Positions 13,771 through 14,423 of a stretch of 14,423 nt of DNA are shown here, in pieces (the stretch's first letter is position 1; each line of letters starts with the position of its first letter). The stretch is from Candidatus Marinamargulisbacteria bacterium SCGC AAA071-K20 (GTDB lineage Bacteria; Margulisbacteria; Marinamargulisbacteria; GCA-2716485; AAA071-K20), in assembly GCA_003265975.1 (NCBI GenBank), contig QFBU01000034.1, forward strand, positions 1-14,423. The letters are read 5' to 3'. The translations under genes were made by a program, and so were the position numbers. The notes below the pieces were generated by a model, which worked only from the letters and a program-made list of their open reading frames with translations, had not been told where the DNA came from and made no database searches.

Positions 13771-14423
13771 ATGAATATACCAAAATCGTCTTATTTATTA
13801 ATCAATCCAAAAAAATATCGCTCATTAGCCAAATTATTACTTCCAAAGTTAAGTACACTTCTAGGCAACAGAGTTACGTTTAAAAACGAAATTCATCGTG
13901 GTAGTGAATTTGCGATTGGTAATTTTGATATCAAACAAAATGAAGGCCTTTATACATTGGATTATGACGAGGCTCAATCGATTATAACCAGTAATCAAAA
14001 AAAGACTAATTCGGACCCAAAGTCTCTGGACAGCCCTATAGTAAAAAAGATCTTAACATGTTTCCTCACTGACATTAATGACGACACCTTAGTGAGAGCC
14101 GAGGTGAAATTAATTCAAACACAAACATTCCCTTTTAAGTTTAACCCACATAGAGACAGTCAGTTTAGACGATTACGACATATTACTTATTTAGCCACAG
14201 TTATTCTAGATGCCGGCGGAATAAGCGGTGGAAATATGCAGTTGTTTCATTCGGACAACGACAAGCTAGGGCCTTTTAATTTGATTGAAGAATTACCAGT
14301 TGAACCGGGCATTGGTTATATTGTTGATGAAAACCCCCAGTTGATATTTCATGGAATGAAAACAGCTATTCAGACCGAGGAAAAGGGACATCGTTCAGCG
14401 TTGCTTGTTCGGTTTTTCAATAC
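13771..14423 (+). CDS. 2-oxoglutarate/Fe(II) oxygenase, 3' partial
   Basis: The frame is open from ATG 13771 to the window end (217 codons), so the C-terminus is outside. The second half has a double-stranded beta-helix pattern: NPHRDSQ (HxD iron ligands H127 and D129), then RHITYLATVIL, GGISGGNMQLFH, a GxGYIVDENPQLIFHG strand with the distal iron-ligand His (H194), and GHRSALLVRF, where Arg208 would bind the 2-oxoglutarate carboxylate. This resembles the small 2OG-Fe dioxygenase family (PF10014) that includes free amino-acid hydroxylases such as isoleucine hydroxylase. The substrate is unknown. The N-terminal 120 residues are not recognisable to me but are rich in Lys and Leu. The promoter-like box predicts its own message rather than co-transcription with selO. 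Confidence 0.7.
   Translation, partial: MNIPKSSYLLINPKKYRSLAKLLLPKLSTLLGNRVTFKNEIHRGSEFAIGNFDIKQNEGLYTLDYDEAQSIITSNQKKTNSDPKSLDSPIVKKILTCFLTDINDDTLVRAEVKLIQTQTFPFKFNPHRDSQFRRLRHITYLATVILDAGGISGGNMQLFHSDNDKLGPFNLIEELPVEPGIGYIVDENPQLIFHGMKTAIQTEEKGHRSALLVRFFN

Noticed and set aside
1..14423. CRISPR array, tRNA, rRNA, riboswitch
   Set aside because: No regularly spaced repeats, cloverleaf-like sequence or known aptamer pattern was seen on reading either strand; this was by eye, not by a covariance search.

Overview
The window comes from an AT-rich bacterium with an outer membrane: it carries an Omp85/BamA-type barrel protein with a signal peptide, SecG, and an NAD-dependent DNA ligase. The genetic code looks standard. 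I cannot name the lineage. The three-POTRA Omp85 and the sbtA-sbtB pair both resemble cyanobacterial arrangements, but a lipid II flippase of the Amj type, RecQ, SelO and a DUF4404-like protein do not point to one familiar group; an under-sampled diderm lineage is a reasonable inference, not a demonstration.

Layout. Positions 1-490 hold the 3' part of a decayed IS6-family element with a recognisable terminal repeat. Positions 760-2022 hold a two-gene bicarbonate uptake cassette, sbtA-sbtB, each gene with a Shine-Dalgarno site. Positions 2023-2600 are decayed DNA with a degenerate 35-bp direct repeat and a leucine-rich-repeat-like scrap. ligA (minus) and a branched-chain aminotransferase-like gene (plus) are divergent around 4562-4698. 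The aminotransferase gene converges on amj (minus), and their stop codons overlap. Positions 6774-7577 hold a second dead transposase, followed by recQ (minus). recQ is divergent from secG, which leads a plus-strand run of secG, an Omp85 gene and a DUF4404-like gene. The window ends with selO, a fossil of a trypsin-like peptidase, and a 2-oxoglutarate/Fe(II) oxygenase cut by the window edge.

Working together. secG and the Omp85 gene overlap and join inner-membrane export to outer-membrane insertion. sbtA-sbtB is a transporter with its PII-like regulator. The remaining genes are housekeeping or accessory genes with no evident shared pathway.

The most interesting signals are regulatory and evolutionary. 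At ligA, recQ, secG, amj and the terminal oxygenase gene a -10-like hexamer lies only 6-9 nt before the ATG, which predicts leaderless mRNAs. The recQ/secG promoters appear interlocked in 50 bp. The sbtAB cassette sits between mobile-element debris and looks acquired. selO seems to have lost its start through a one-base insertion. I found no clearly new multi-gene system, RNA gene or CRISPR array.
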